From: Arthrobacter_B citreus
Lineage (GTDB): Bacteria > Actinomycetota > Actinomycetes > Actinomycetales > Micrococcaceae
Direction: 5' to 3' (one strand)
Assembly (NCBI RefSeq): GCF_042429235.1
Contig: NZ_JBHMBA010000019.1
Length of the DNA stretch: 64,000 nucleotides
Within the stretch, counting starts at the first letter, position 1. Each line of letters begins with the position of its first letter. The notes under the pieces were generated by a model. The model searched no databases. It saw nothing but the letters and a program-made list of their open reading frames with translations, and was not told the DNA's origin. A program made the position numbers and the translations under genes. Below, one piece after another: positions 35,070 to 42,870 of the stretch.

Positions 35070-36302
35070 ATGACAGCCCCTCCGGAAGCGGCCAAAACCA
35101 CGAAGGCGAAAGCCCGACCCACAGCCAAGCGCACCGCATTGCTGGGGGCAATGTTCCTGATGGCCACCAGCGCCATCGGTCCGGGATTCATCACGCAGAC
35201 CACTGTCTTCACGGTCCAGCTTGGTGCCGCGTTCGCCTTCGCCATCCTGGTGTCGATCCTGGTGGACATAGCGGTCCAGATGAACGTATGGCGGATCATC
35301 GGCGTCTCCGGCCTGCGGGCCCAGGTGCTGGGCAACAAAGTCCTTCCCGGCGCCGGCTGGGTATTGGCGGCGCTGGTGTTCGTGGGCGGCCTGGTCTTCA
35401 ACATCGGCAACATTGCCGGGACCGGGCTCGGCATGAACGCGATGTTTGGCCTCGATCCCAAAATCGGCGGCGTTATCTCCGCTGCAGTGGCAATCCTTGT
35501 GTTCCTGTCCAAAAAGGCAGGGCTGGCCCTGGACCGGATTGTGGTGCTGCTCGGTGCCGTCATGATCCTGCTGATGCTTTACGTTGCCATCGTGGCGGCA
35601 CCGCCGGTGGGCGAAGCCCTGAAAAACACAGTGCTGCCGGCCGAGGTGGATTTCCTGACCATCACCACCCTCATCGGCGGAACCGTGGGTGGCTACATCA
35701 CCTATGCCGGGGCGCACCGGCTCCTCGACTCGGGCAACACCGGCACCGGACACGTCAAGGAAATCACCCGGGTCTCCCTGCTGGGGATCATCGTCACCGG
35801 CGTCATGCGGGTGCTGCTGTTCCTGGCCATCCTGGGCGTGGTCTCCAGCGGTGTGGCGCTGAGCGGGGACAACATGGCGGCTGACGCCTTCCTTGCCGCC
35901 GCGGGCGAAATCGGGCTGCGGATGTTCGGCATCGTGTTCTGGGCCGCCGCCCTGACCTCGGTTATTGGCGCTGCCTACACCTCGGTGTCCTTCGTGACCA
36001 CAACCGCGACCAGTGACCGCAAACGCAGCATGATCACCGTCATCTTCATTGCCTTCTGCGCCGCCGCCTACCTGCTGCTCGGCCAGGCTCCGCAGACCCT
36101 GCTCGTCTTTGCCGGCGCTTTCAACGGCCTCATCCTGCCCCTTGGTTTCGGTGTCCTGCTGTACGCCGCGTGGCGCCGCCGGGACCTGCTGCAGGGATAC
36201 GCCTACCCGAAGTGGCTCCTGGGCATTGGCGTGCTCGCCTGGCTGCTGACCCTGTTCCTGGGGTGGAAGTCACTCTCCGGCCTGGCCGCGCTGTGGCAGT
36301 AA
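35070..36302 (+). CDS. NRAMP-like transporter, YcsG type (copy 2)
   Basis: 410 residues, closely similar to copy 1 along its length (shared SAIGPGFITQT, VQMNVWRIIGVSGLRAQVLG, TYAGAHR, FAGAFNGLILPLGF). The N-terminus is longer and rich in Ala/Lys/Thr. It also lacks the DPGN and MPH metal ligands. It has its own upstream operator and is followed by the ycsI-like gene, so it is probably the copy co-regulated with the catabolic genes. Confidence 0.88.
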   Translation: MTAPPEAAKTTKAKARPTAKRTALLGAMFLMATSAIGPGFITQTTVFTVQLGAAFAFAILVSILVDIAVQMNVWRIIGVSGLRAQVLGNKVLPGAGWVLAALVFVGGLVFNIGNIAGTGLGMNAMFGLDPKIGGVISAAVAILVFLSKKAGLALDRIVVLLGAVMILLMLYVAIVAAPPVGEALKNTVLPAEVDFLTITTLIGGTVGGYITYAGAHRLLDSGNTGTGHVKEITRVSLLGIIVTGVMRVLLFLAILGVVSSGVALSGDNMAADAFLAAAGEIGLRMFGIVFWAAALTSVIGAAYTSVSFVTTTATSDRKRSMITVIFIAFCAAAYLLLGQAPQTLLVFAGAFNGLILPLGFGVLLYAAWRRRDLLQGYAYPKWLLGIGVLAWLLTLFLGWKSLSGLAALWQ

Positions 36303-36345
36303 CAGCGGCAGTAACCGGCTGCTGAACTTTTCGGAAAGGACCCAC

Positions 36346-37167
36346 ATGATGATGAACGGCGAACTCCACACCCCAACGGCCGAGGCCATCGACACCGCCT
36401 CCATGTCGCCGGCCGAAGCCCGCGCACTTTTCCGTGCCGGTCTCGTGACGCCCACGGCGGGCTGGTCCGCCGGCTATGCCCAGGCGAACCTGATCATTGT
36501 GCCCCGGGAACAGGCCTTCGACGTCCTGCTCTTCGCCCAGCGCAATCCCAAGTCCTGTCCGATCCTTGGGGTGCTCGACGCCGGTGAAACCTCCGGGACG
36601 CTGCTGGCCGGCGGTGACATCCGCACGGACCTGCCGCGGTACACCGTGTATGTCGACGGCGAAAAGGTGGCGGACCCAACGGACATCTCCGAGTACTGGC
36701 GCGATGACCTGGTGACGTTCATTGTGGGCTGCAGCTTCACGTTTGAGGCCGCCCTGCAGGAGGGCGGCGTCCGGATTGCCCACATTGACCAGGGCACCAA
36801 CGTTCCCATGTACAGCACGTCGATCCGCTGCGAACCCGCCGGGGAAATCAGCGGACCGCTGGTGGTGTCGATGCGTCCGGTTCCGGCATCGCAGGTGGCC
36901 GACGCCGTCCGCATCACCGCGCGCTATCCGGCCGTCCACGGGGCGCCCGTGCACGTGGGGAACCCGGAGGAACTGGGCATCAGCGACCTGTCCCGGCCTG
37001 ACTTCGGTGACCCCGTGGATATCCCCGAGGGCCACGTGCCGGTGTTTTGGGCCTGCGGCGTCACACCGCAGGCCGCGGTGATGGAGTCCCGGCCGTCGCT
37101 TGCCATCGGGCACGCGCCCGGGCACATGCTGATTACCGACGCCCGGGACAGCACTTATCTGGTCTAG
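36346..37167 (+). CDS. YcsI-like putative hydro-lyase (DUF1445/UPF0317, D-glutamate cyclase-related)
   Basis: 273 residues. Family features include ARALFRAGLVTPTAGWSAGYAQANL, NPKSCPILGV, CSFTFEAAL, NVPMYSTSI and the end PGHMLITDA. UPF0317 proteins are annotated as putative hydro-lyases. The family is also part of the animal mitochondrial D-glutamate cyclase, which makes 5-oxo-D-proline, which fits a 5-oxoproline cluster. An ATGATGATG start follows GGAAAGG. It lies 43 bases after the transporter, in one operon. Confidence 0.9.
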   Translation: MMMNGELHTPTAEAIDTASMSPAEARALFRAGLVTPTAGWSAGYAQANLIIVPREQAFDVLLFAQRNPKSCPILGVLDAGETSGTLLAGGDIRTDLPRYTVYVDGEKVADPTDISEYWRDDLVTFIVGCSFTFEAALQEGGVRIAHIDQGTNVPMYSTSIRCEPAGEISGPLVVSMRPVPASQVADAVRITARYPAVHGAPVHVGNPEELGISDLSRPDFGDPVDIPEGHVPVFWACGVTPQAAVMESRPSLAIGHAPGHMLITDARDSTYLV

Positions 37168-37183
37168 TCGTACAGGAGGATCA

Positions 37184-37267
37184 GTGCCCGACACCAGGGA
37201 CCAGTTGCCGGAAGCCGTTCACAGCCCGGCGGCTGGTCCCCTCGTGCGTGGAGTTACTTGGCTATAA
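37184..37267 (+). CDS. Possible 27-residue peptide or truncated gene start
   Basis: A strong AGGAGG (37174-37179) precedes a GTG at 37184 that opens a 27-codon frame (MPDTRDQLPEAVH...VTWL) ending in TAA at 37267. No family is recognised. It may be a leader peptide or the stump of a deleted gene at the end of the transporter operon. Nothing else is seen in the 158-base gap before the convergent regulator. Confidence 0.25.
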   Translation: MPDTRDQLPEAVHSPAAGPLVRGVTWL

Positions 37268-37325
37268 AGGAGAGCAGCGACTTCTTGATCTCTTCGGCGT
37301 GTGTCCACCGGAGCCCGTGTGGTGA

Positions 37326-38007
37326 CTAGCGGCCGGAGGTCGGAGGGGAAGGCTGATTGGCCTCCAGATGCTCCAGCAGCTCAGCTTCGGCTGCGTCCAA
37401 ATAGCCGCGCATAGCGTTCGCCGCTTCAGCCCGGCGCCCGTTCCGGAGAAGTTCCACCAGGCCGGCGTTTTCCTCAACGTATCCGCTGTGGAAATCCGGC
37501 TGGGCACTCATGGCGTGGAACACCAGCCGCATCTCGGCGAGCACCCGGCTCATCATCTGCTGCAGCTGCAGGCTGCCTGACATGGCGATCAAAGCCTCAT
37601 GGAACGCCTGATTGGCGGCGGCCATCTCCGGCACATCCCCGCGGGCCTTGGCCTCCCGGGCGGCGGCCACCACCGCGTCCAGGCGCTCCACGTCCAGATC
37701 CGGGCCCCAGAGCAGGGCGGCCGGCTCCAGCATCCGGCGCACCCGGTAGATTTCCCGGACCGCGTCCGCGTCCGGCGCCGCCACAAACACGCCGCGGTTG
37801 GGAAAGCGGGTGACTACCGATTCGATGCTGAGCATGGTGAACGCTTCCCGCAGGGTATTGCGGGAAACCTGCATGGACGCGGCAAGCTGCTGCTCCGAGA
37901 GCTTGGTGCCCGGCGGCAATCCTGCTGCGCAGGACATCGGCAACCCACACAGTGGTGTTGGCGTGGTCGCTGCGCACAGTGGTGATGTCCCCCAGATTCA
38001 CAAGCAT
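37326..38007 (-). pseudogene. GntR/FCD regulator of the 5-oxoproline cluster, frameshifted
   Basis: The first part, read from the ATG at 38007, gives a normal GntR N-terminus (VWVADVLRSRIAAG). The remainder, in another frame (from about 37925 to 37326), gives LPPGTKLSEQQLAASMQVSRNTLREAF plus a full FCD domain. A frame change of two missing (or one extra) bases near 37909-37920 joins them. An internal start at 37943 would yield 205 residues lacking the first DNA-binding helix. The gene is thus either broken or affected by a sequence error. It lies between the arms bearing the TTGTTSAACAA operators. Confidence 0.75.
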
Positions 38008-38100
38008 CTCCCTAATCTAGCGGGCGGGCAGTCGCAGATGGTGCAGGACGAGGGATCCGGAGCACCGGCCGGAGGGGGGACGGCCGGTACTCCGGACGAT

Positions 38101-39846
38101 TTAGGAGCCGATCCGGCCCAGAGAGTCCCCGCGTGCCACCGGGGACCCGGTCTCCAAATCGGCACGGGTGAAGGTGCCTGCCCGATCCGCACGGACGGTG
38201 GTTTCCATTTTCATGGCCTCCAGCACGGCCACGGGATCGCCCTCAGCCAAGCCCGCGCCGTCGTCGGCCAGCCATTTCACCAGGTTCCCTGCCATCGGCG
38301 ATACCAGCGAGCCCTCGTCGTCGGACCCGCCTCCGACGGCAGCCGCGGCGCCCGCAGCACCCGAACCACCGCCGGCCCGCAGTGCGTTGAGCAGGGCAGC
38401 CGGCACGCCAACGGCAACGGCGCGGCCATCGACGTCGATGGTGATGGTCTCGCGCTCGGCACCGGGCAAGGACGCGGCAATTTCGGGGGATGCTGCCAGC
38501 GGCTCGGCGAACTCGGACTCGATCCACGTGGTGTACACGCCCAGCTCATCGCCTCGTGTGAACGCCTCGGAGCGGACCACGGCCCGGTGGAACGGGATGA
38601 CCGTCGGCACGCCGCGGATCACCAGTTCATCCAGTGCGGCCCGGGCCCGGCGCAGCGCCTGCGGGCGGTCCTCGCCCCAGACAATGAGCTTGGCCATCAG
38701 CGAGTCGTACTCGGCGGGCACCACAGAGCCGGAGCGGACGCCCGAATCCATCCGGATGCCGGGCCCGGTCGGCGGTTCAAAGGCCTCCACCGGGCCGGGG
38801 CCGGGCAGGAAACCGCGCGCCGGATCCTCGGCGTTGAGCCGGAACTCGAAGGCATGCCCGTGCGGCGCCGGATCCTCGGTAATCGACAGCGGCAGGCCGT
38901 CGGCAATGCGGAACTGCTCGCGCACCAGGTCCACGCCGGTGGTTTCCTCGGTGACCGGATGCTCCACCTGCAGGCGGGTGTTGACCTCCAGGAAGCTGAT
39001 CAGCCCGTCGGGGGAGACCAGGTATTCCACCGTGCCGGCGCCGGTGTATCCGGCCTCGCGGCAAATGGCTTTGGCCGAGGCATGAATGGTGGATCGCTGT
39101 TCGTCGGTGAGGAACGGTGCCGGGGCCTCCTCCACCAGCTTCTGGTTCCGGCGCTGCAGGGAGCAGTCCCGGGTGCCGACCACAACAACGTTGCCGTGCG
39201 TGTCCGCCAGCACCTGCGCCTCCACATGGCGTGGCCGGTCCAGGAACCGCTCGGCAAAACACTCGCCGCGGCCGAACGCGGACACTGCCTCGCGGACGGC
39301 GGATTCAAAGGCGTCCTCCACGTCTTCGAGCCGGCGGGCGATTTTCATGCCGCGTCCGCCGCCGCCAAAGGCCGCCTTGATCGCCACCGGCAGGCCGTGC
39401 TCTTCGGCAAAGGCCCGGACCTGCTCAGCACTTTCGGCCGGGCCCTCGGTTCCCGGCACCAGCGGCGCACCGGCCCGGACGGCAATGTCCCGTGCGGTGA
39501 CCTTGTTGCCGAGGTCGCGGATGGCCTGCGGCGTCGGGCCGATCCAGGTCAATCCGGCGTCGATCACTGCCTGCGCGAAGTCGGCGTTTTCGGACAGGAA
39601 CCCGTAGCCGGGGTGCACGCCGTCGGCGCCGGACTTCTGCGCCGCCTCGATCAGCTTGGGAATGTTCAGGTACGTGTCGGCGGAGGCGGAACCGTGCAGG
39701 GGGAGCGCTTCATCGGCGAGCCGGACGTGCAGGGCATCGGCGTCGGGGTCCGAGTACACGGCCACGGAACCGATTCCGGCGTCGGAGCAGGCACGGGCCA
39801 CCCGCACGGCTATTTCGCCGCGGTTGGCGATCAGGACCTTCTTCAT
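38101..39846 (-). CDS. Biotin carboxylase with C-terminal biotin-carrier domain
   Basis: 581 residues. Residues 1-450 form a biotin carboxylase: KKVLIANRGEIAVR, ATP-grasp loop AFGGGGRGM, HVEAQVLAD, FLEVNTRLQVEHPVTEE. A Gly/Ala linker (about 480-500) leads to a biotinyl domain with EAMKMET, whose Lys546 would carry biotin. This is the BC+BCCP part of an acyl-CoA carboxylase-like or urea carboxylase-like enzyme, but no conventional carboxyltransferase subunit is nearby. Instead it overlaps the PxpB-PxpC fusion by 4 bases, so the two are made together. Confidence 0.93.
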   Translation of the reverse strand: MKKVLIANRGEIAVRVARACSDAGIGSVAVYSDPDADALHVRLADEALPLHGSASADTYLNIPKLIEAAQKSGADGVHPGYGFLSENADFAQAVIDAGLTWIGPTPQAIRDLGNKVTARDIAVRAGAPLVPGTEGPAESAEQVRAFAEEHGLPVAIKAAFGGGGRGMKIARRLEDVEDAFESAVREAVSAFGRGECFAERFLDRPRHVEAQVLADTHGNVVVVGTRDCSLQRRNQKLVEEAPAPFLTDEQRSTIHASAKAICREAGYTGAGTVEYLVSPDGLISFLEVNTRLQVEHPVTEETTGVDLVREQFRIADGLPLSITEDPAPHGHAFEFRLNAEDPARGFLPGPGPVEAFEPPTGPGIRMDSGVRSGSVVPAEYDSLMAKLIVWGEDRPQALRRARAALDELVIRGVPTVIPFHRAVVRSEAFTRGDELGVYTTWIESEFAEPLAASPEIAASLPGAERETITIDVDGRAVAVGVPAALLNALRAGGGSGAAGAAAAVGGGSDDEGSLVSPMAGNLVKWLADDGAGLAEGDPVAVLEAMKMETTVRADRAGTFTRADLETGSPVARGDSLGRIGS

Positions 39847-41531
39847 GGGGTTCCTTCCGGAAACAGTGCGGCAGCCGCGTCGGGTGGCAGCGGCGCCAGG
39901 GTATCGGGGTTTACAAAAACGAAGCGGACGGGGTGGCCGGGCGGCAGCTGGGCGGCGATCGGCAGGTCTTCGGGCACGACGGCGGCAATCACCGGATACC
40001 CGCCGGTCACCGGGTGGTCGGCGAGAAAGAGCACGGGAAGGCCCGACGGCGGGACCTGCAGCGAGCCGGTGACCACGCCTTCGCTGGGCAGTTCGCCGTC
40101 GCGGGCGCGGACCAGCGGGTGGGCACCGTCGTCGTCCGGGTCGGTGGCAAGCCGGACGCCGATCCGGTTCGATTCGTTGGTGGTCCGCCAGGTGTGGCCG
40201 GTCAGGGTTTCGACGGCGTCGGGGCCGAACCAGTCCTGCCGCGGGCCGGCGGTGATGCGCAGCAAGGTTGGATCCGTGCCGTTGCCGAGGGTTCCCGGGC
40301 GGTCTCCGCTGCCCAGGGTCCCGGGCTCGGGGGAGCCGACCGGGGCGGTGCCGGTGATGCTGCCGACCGGCAGCCGGGTTCCGGCTTCCAGCGGGGCTGG
40401 TCCAATATGGCTCATTGAGTCGGTGCTGCGGCTGCCCAGCACCGGTTCCACGGTGATGCCGCCGCGCACGGCTACGTACGAGCGGACGCCGCGGAAGGGG
40501 GAGCCCAAGGTGAGGGTCTCGCCGTCGAGCAGCGCGAACGGGGCGTTCAGGGGAGCCGGGCGGTCGCGTGCGCCGTCGTCTCCGTTCCCGGAGGTGACGA
40601 CGGCGGCGGGCAGTTCGGCTCCGGCCAACGCCAGGACTGCGTCCCCGTGAGCTGTCAGCTCGAGGCCGCCAAAGAGGTTCTCGATCACCGCCGCGTCCGC
40701 CGGGTTGCCGACCAGCCGGTTGGCCTGCCGGGCGGAGCGGGTATCGGCGGCACCGGCTGCGGAGACTCCCAAGTCCGCATAACCGGGGCGGCCGAGGTCC
40801 TGGATCAGGGACTGCAGGCCGGGGGCTTTGACCTCCAGCGAGGTGGGGGAGCTGGCCTCGGAGGACGGTGAAGCCGCTTCAGCCGCCGTCGTCGTCGTGA
40901 CCAGTTCGCGGACGGGATTGAAGATGACCTTGTCGCCGGGACGGATGAGGGCCGGGTCTTCGCGGTCCAGGTCCCACATGACCGCGTTGGTGCGGCCGAT
41001 CAGCTGCCAACCACCGGGGGATTCCCGCGGATAAACCGCCGAATACTCACCCGCGAGGGCCACGGAACCTGCGGGCACCGCGGTGCGGGGACTGTTTCGG
41101 CGGGGCACGTTGAGGACCGGATCTCCACCGGTGAGATAGGTGAAACCGGGCGCGAACCCGCCAAAGCCGCCCAGCCAGGAACTGCCGGAATGCGCCTTCA
41201 CCACGGCCTCCTCCGAGAGGCCGGTGAGGCGGGCGACCTCGGCCAGGTCGGCGCCGTCGTACACGGTGTCGATGGTGACCGTGCGCGCTTCCGGGGCGTC
41301 AGCGTGGGTGAGGTCCAAGGCCTGAATCCGGGCCGCGGCGTCGGCACTTTCCGGGCGGCCGATGAACCGGACCAGAACGGTGCCGGCCGCTGCGAGAACA
41401 TCGATCTGCCCGGGCAACGGATGCGCCTTGAGCTGGGCATGCAGGGCAGTGACATCGGCCAGCGACCGGAGCTCCACCAGCAGGGCACGGGTTCCGGCGG
41501 GGCGGATGCCCGTGACCTGGGATGAACTCAT
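39843..41531 (-). CDS. Fused PxpB-PxpC (KipI-KipA), 5-oxoprolinase subunits / carboxyltransferase-like
   Basis: 562 residues. The N-terminal 220 match KipI/PxpB (FAPGFTYLTGGDP, PAGSVALAGEYSAVYPRESPGGWQLIGRT). After a Ser/Glu-rich linker, about 232-550 match KipA/PxpC (GLQSLIQDLGRPGYADLGVSAAGAADTRSARQANRLVGN, PVTGGYPVIAAVV). Together with PxpA these hydrolyse 5-oxoproline to glutamate using ATP. The same two domains form the carboxyltransferase part of urea carboxylase. In many bacteria they are separate genes; here they are fused, between biotin carboxylase and pxpA with 4-base overlaps on both sides. Confidence 0.92.
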   Translation of the reverse strand: MSSSQVTGIRPAGTRALLVELRSLADVTALHAQLKAHPLPGQIDVLAAAGTVLVRFIGRPESADAAARIQALDLTHADAPEARTVTIDTVYDGADLAEVARLTGLSEEAVVKAHSGSSWLGGFGGFAPGFTYLTGGDPVLNVPRRNSPRTAVPAGSVALAGEYSAVYPRESPGGWQLIGRTNAVMWDLDREDPALIRPGDKVIFNPVRELVTTTTAAEAASPSSEASSPTSLEVKAPGLQSLIQDLGRPGYADLGVSAAGAADTRSARQANRLVGNPADAAVIENLFGGLELTAHGDAVLALAGAELPAAVVTSGNGDDGARDRPAPLNAPFALLDGETLTLGSPFRGVRSYVAVRGGITVEPVLGSRSTDSMSHIGPAPLEAGTRLPVGSITGTAPVGSPEPGTLGSGDRPGTLGNGTDPTLLRITAGPRQDWFGPDAVETLTGHTWRTTNESNRIGVRLATDPDDDGAHPLVRARDGELPSEGVVTGSLQVPPSGLPVLFLADHPVTGGYPVIAAVVPEDLPIAAQLPPGHPVRFVFVNPDTLAPLPPDAAAALFPEGTP

Positions 41532-42286
41532 ACGAAACTCTGGATGGTGACGCCGGCGTTTTCCAGCCCGGCGCGCACGGCACGGGCCATCGCGACGGCG
41601 CCGGGGGCGTCTCCGTGTACGCAGATGGATGCGGCGTCCATGGCGATGTCGGTGCCGTCCACTGCCGTGATGGTTCCTTCGGTGGCGAGACGGACCATGT
41701 TTTTGGTGACCTGATCGGCGTCGTGCAGGACGGCATTGGGTTCGCGCCGCGAGACCAGGGTGCCGTCGGGGTTGTAGTTGCGGTCGGCGAAAGCTTCGGC
41801 AACACCGCGCAGACCGGCGTCGGCGGCTTTGTCCAGCGCGACGGCGCCGGGCAGCAGCAGGACGGGCAGGTTCTTGTCGAAGTCGCGGATGGCGTCGATG
41901 ACGGCCTGGGCGTGAACCTCGTGGTGCACGATCGTGTTGTACAGGGCGCCGTGCGGCTTAACGTATTTGATCTCCGCGCCGGCGGACCGGGCCATGGCCT
42001 GCAATGCGCCCAACTGGTAAAGAACGTCGTCATGCAGCTCGTCGTAAGAGCAGTCCAGGAACCGGCGGCCAAAGCCGGCCAGGTCCCGGTAGGCCACGTG
42101 GGCGCCGATGGTGACTCCGGCGGCGACGGCGTCGCGGCAGGTCTGGGCGATGGTGGACGGATCTCCGGCATGGAAGCCGCAGGCCACGTTGGCGCTGGAA
42201 ACGGATTCGAAGACGGCGGCGTCGTCGCCCATCTTCCAGTTGCCGAAGGACTCTCCGACGTCGCTGTTCAAATCAATGACCGGCAT
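41528..42286 (-). CDS. pxpA: 5-oxoprolinase subunit PxpA (LamB/YcsF family)
   Basis: 252 residues from the ATG at 42286, preceded by GGAGG; the frame is open upstream but without homology. Family signature IDLNSDVGESFG at the N-terminus, SSANVACGFHAGDP (about 29-42), AHVAYRDLAGFGRR and YVKPHGALYN are all present. It opens the left arm pxpA-pxpBC-accC, in which each gene overlaps the next by 4 bases. A 19-base operator lies 57 bases upstream. Confidence 0.95.
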   Translation of the reverse strand: MPVIDLNSDVGESFGNWKMGDDAAVFESVSSANVACGFHAGDPSTIAQTCRDAVAAGVTIGAHVAYRDLAGFGRRFLDCSYDELHDDVLYQLGALQAMARSAGAEIKYVKPHGALYNTIVHHEVHAQAVIDAIRDFDKNLPVLLLPGAVALDKAADAGLRGVAEAFADRNYNPDGTLVSRREPNAVLHDADQVTKNMVRLATEGTITAVDGTDIAMDAASICVHGDAPGAVAMARAVRAGLENAGVTIQSFV

Positions 42287-42342
42287 GCTGGCCTCCGTAC
42301 CTCTGCTGGGAGTTGGTGTCCCTATAGTGTGCTCGATCACGT

Positions 42343-42361
42343 CGGATTGTTCAACAATCCG
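42343..42361. promoter_or_regulatory. Putative operator of the pxpA arm
   Basis: CGGATTGTTCAACAATCCG is a perfect 19-base palindrome (9-1-9). It overlaps a TTGAAC -35-like hexamer on the minus strand, with CACTATAG about 19 bases on. The centre matches the site at 34998-35008 on the other arm. The gap 42287-42870 otherwise holds the debris and hairpins listed separately. Confidence 0.7.
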
Positions 42362-42589
42362 AGTGGATGTTGCGGCGGGTTGCCGTGTGCGTTGGGAAAT
42401 TCCTCCATTGTCGGCACAACCATCCGGGCATGGAAGCCCTGACGCCCTGCTGGTTTTGGAACGGCGGCGGGGACGGGGCGGGGGGCGGGAGGTGGCTCTG
42501 TGTCCCATGGGTCCGAGTACTTTGCTTTCAGGGCAGGCGCGGGGCCCCATAAAAGGACGGCGGCGGGTTCCCCTGCCTACACGCCGCCC

Positions 42590-42682
42590 GCGCGTTCACC
42601 TTTCGCCGATGTGTCCACCGGTCAGCAGTTCTACAAGGAAATGGCCTGGCTTGCGGACCAGAAGATTTCGACAGGCTGGGTC
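42590..42682 (+). pseudogene. Fragment of an SLH-like (surface protein) repeat
   Basis: This stretch reads ARSPFADVSTGQQFYKEMAWLADQKISTGWV in one frame. It matches the pattern of S-layer-homology-like repeats common in secreted Arthrobacter proteins (PF.DV..G.QFY.EI.WL....IS.GW). There is no start, signal or further repeat around it; flanking sequence is a GC-rich spacer and a hairpin. It is best read as the remnant of a deleted cell-surface protein gene. Confidence 0.5.
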
Positions 42683-42737
42683 GAGGCGAACGCCGGGGAA
42701 GGAAGGTGCATCCCTCCGTTTTGGGTTGATTCGATCG

Positions 42738-42783
42738 TTTTGGGTTTCTGCTGCCACTGCGCAATGGCAGCAGAAACCCAAAA
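42738..42783. repeat. Perfect 19-bp hairpin in the pxpA-nitroreductase gap
   Basis: Arms 42738-42756 (TTTTGGGTTTCTGCTGCCA) and 42765-42783 are exact complements around an 8-base loop. Short pieces of the same words (CCGTTTTGGGTT, GGCAGCAGAA) recur nearby. It could be a bidirectional terminator (T and A runs at the ends) or a mobile palindromic element. Confidence 0.75.
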
Positions 42784-42814
42784 TGGCAGGTAAATCCCGA
42801 AACGGCAGCAGAAC

Positions 42815-42855
42815 AACGACGACGGCGGAGCCCCAGGGTGCCCGCCCTCGTCGTT
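42815..42855 (-). terminator. Terminator of nitroreductase copy 1
   Basis: AACGACGACGGCGG (42815-42828) faces TCGTCGTT (42848-42855) with partial pairing of the intervening G/C run. It lies 16 bases after the stop of the minus-strand gene. The same words form a cleaner hairpin after nitroreductase copy 2 at 45362-45399. Confidence 0.5.
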
Positions 42856-42870
42856 AGCGTTTGGGAAGGG

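Noticed and set aside
33721..36302. Manganese/iron NRAMP transporters
   Set aside because: The DPGN and MPH metal-ligand motifs are missing and the genes are linked to 5-oxoprolinase genes, so a metal role is not supported.
37798..40650. A 950-codon plus-strand open frame across the biotin carboxylase and PxpBC region
   Set aside because: It is antisense to clear minus-strand genes with full catalytic motifs, has no domain of its own and arises from GC-rich codon bias.
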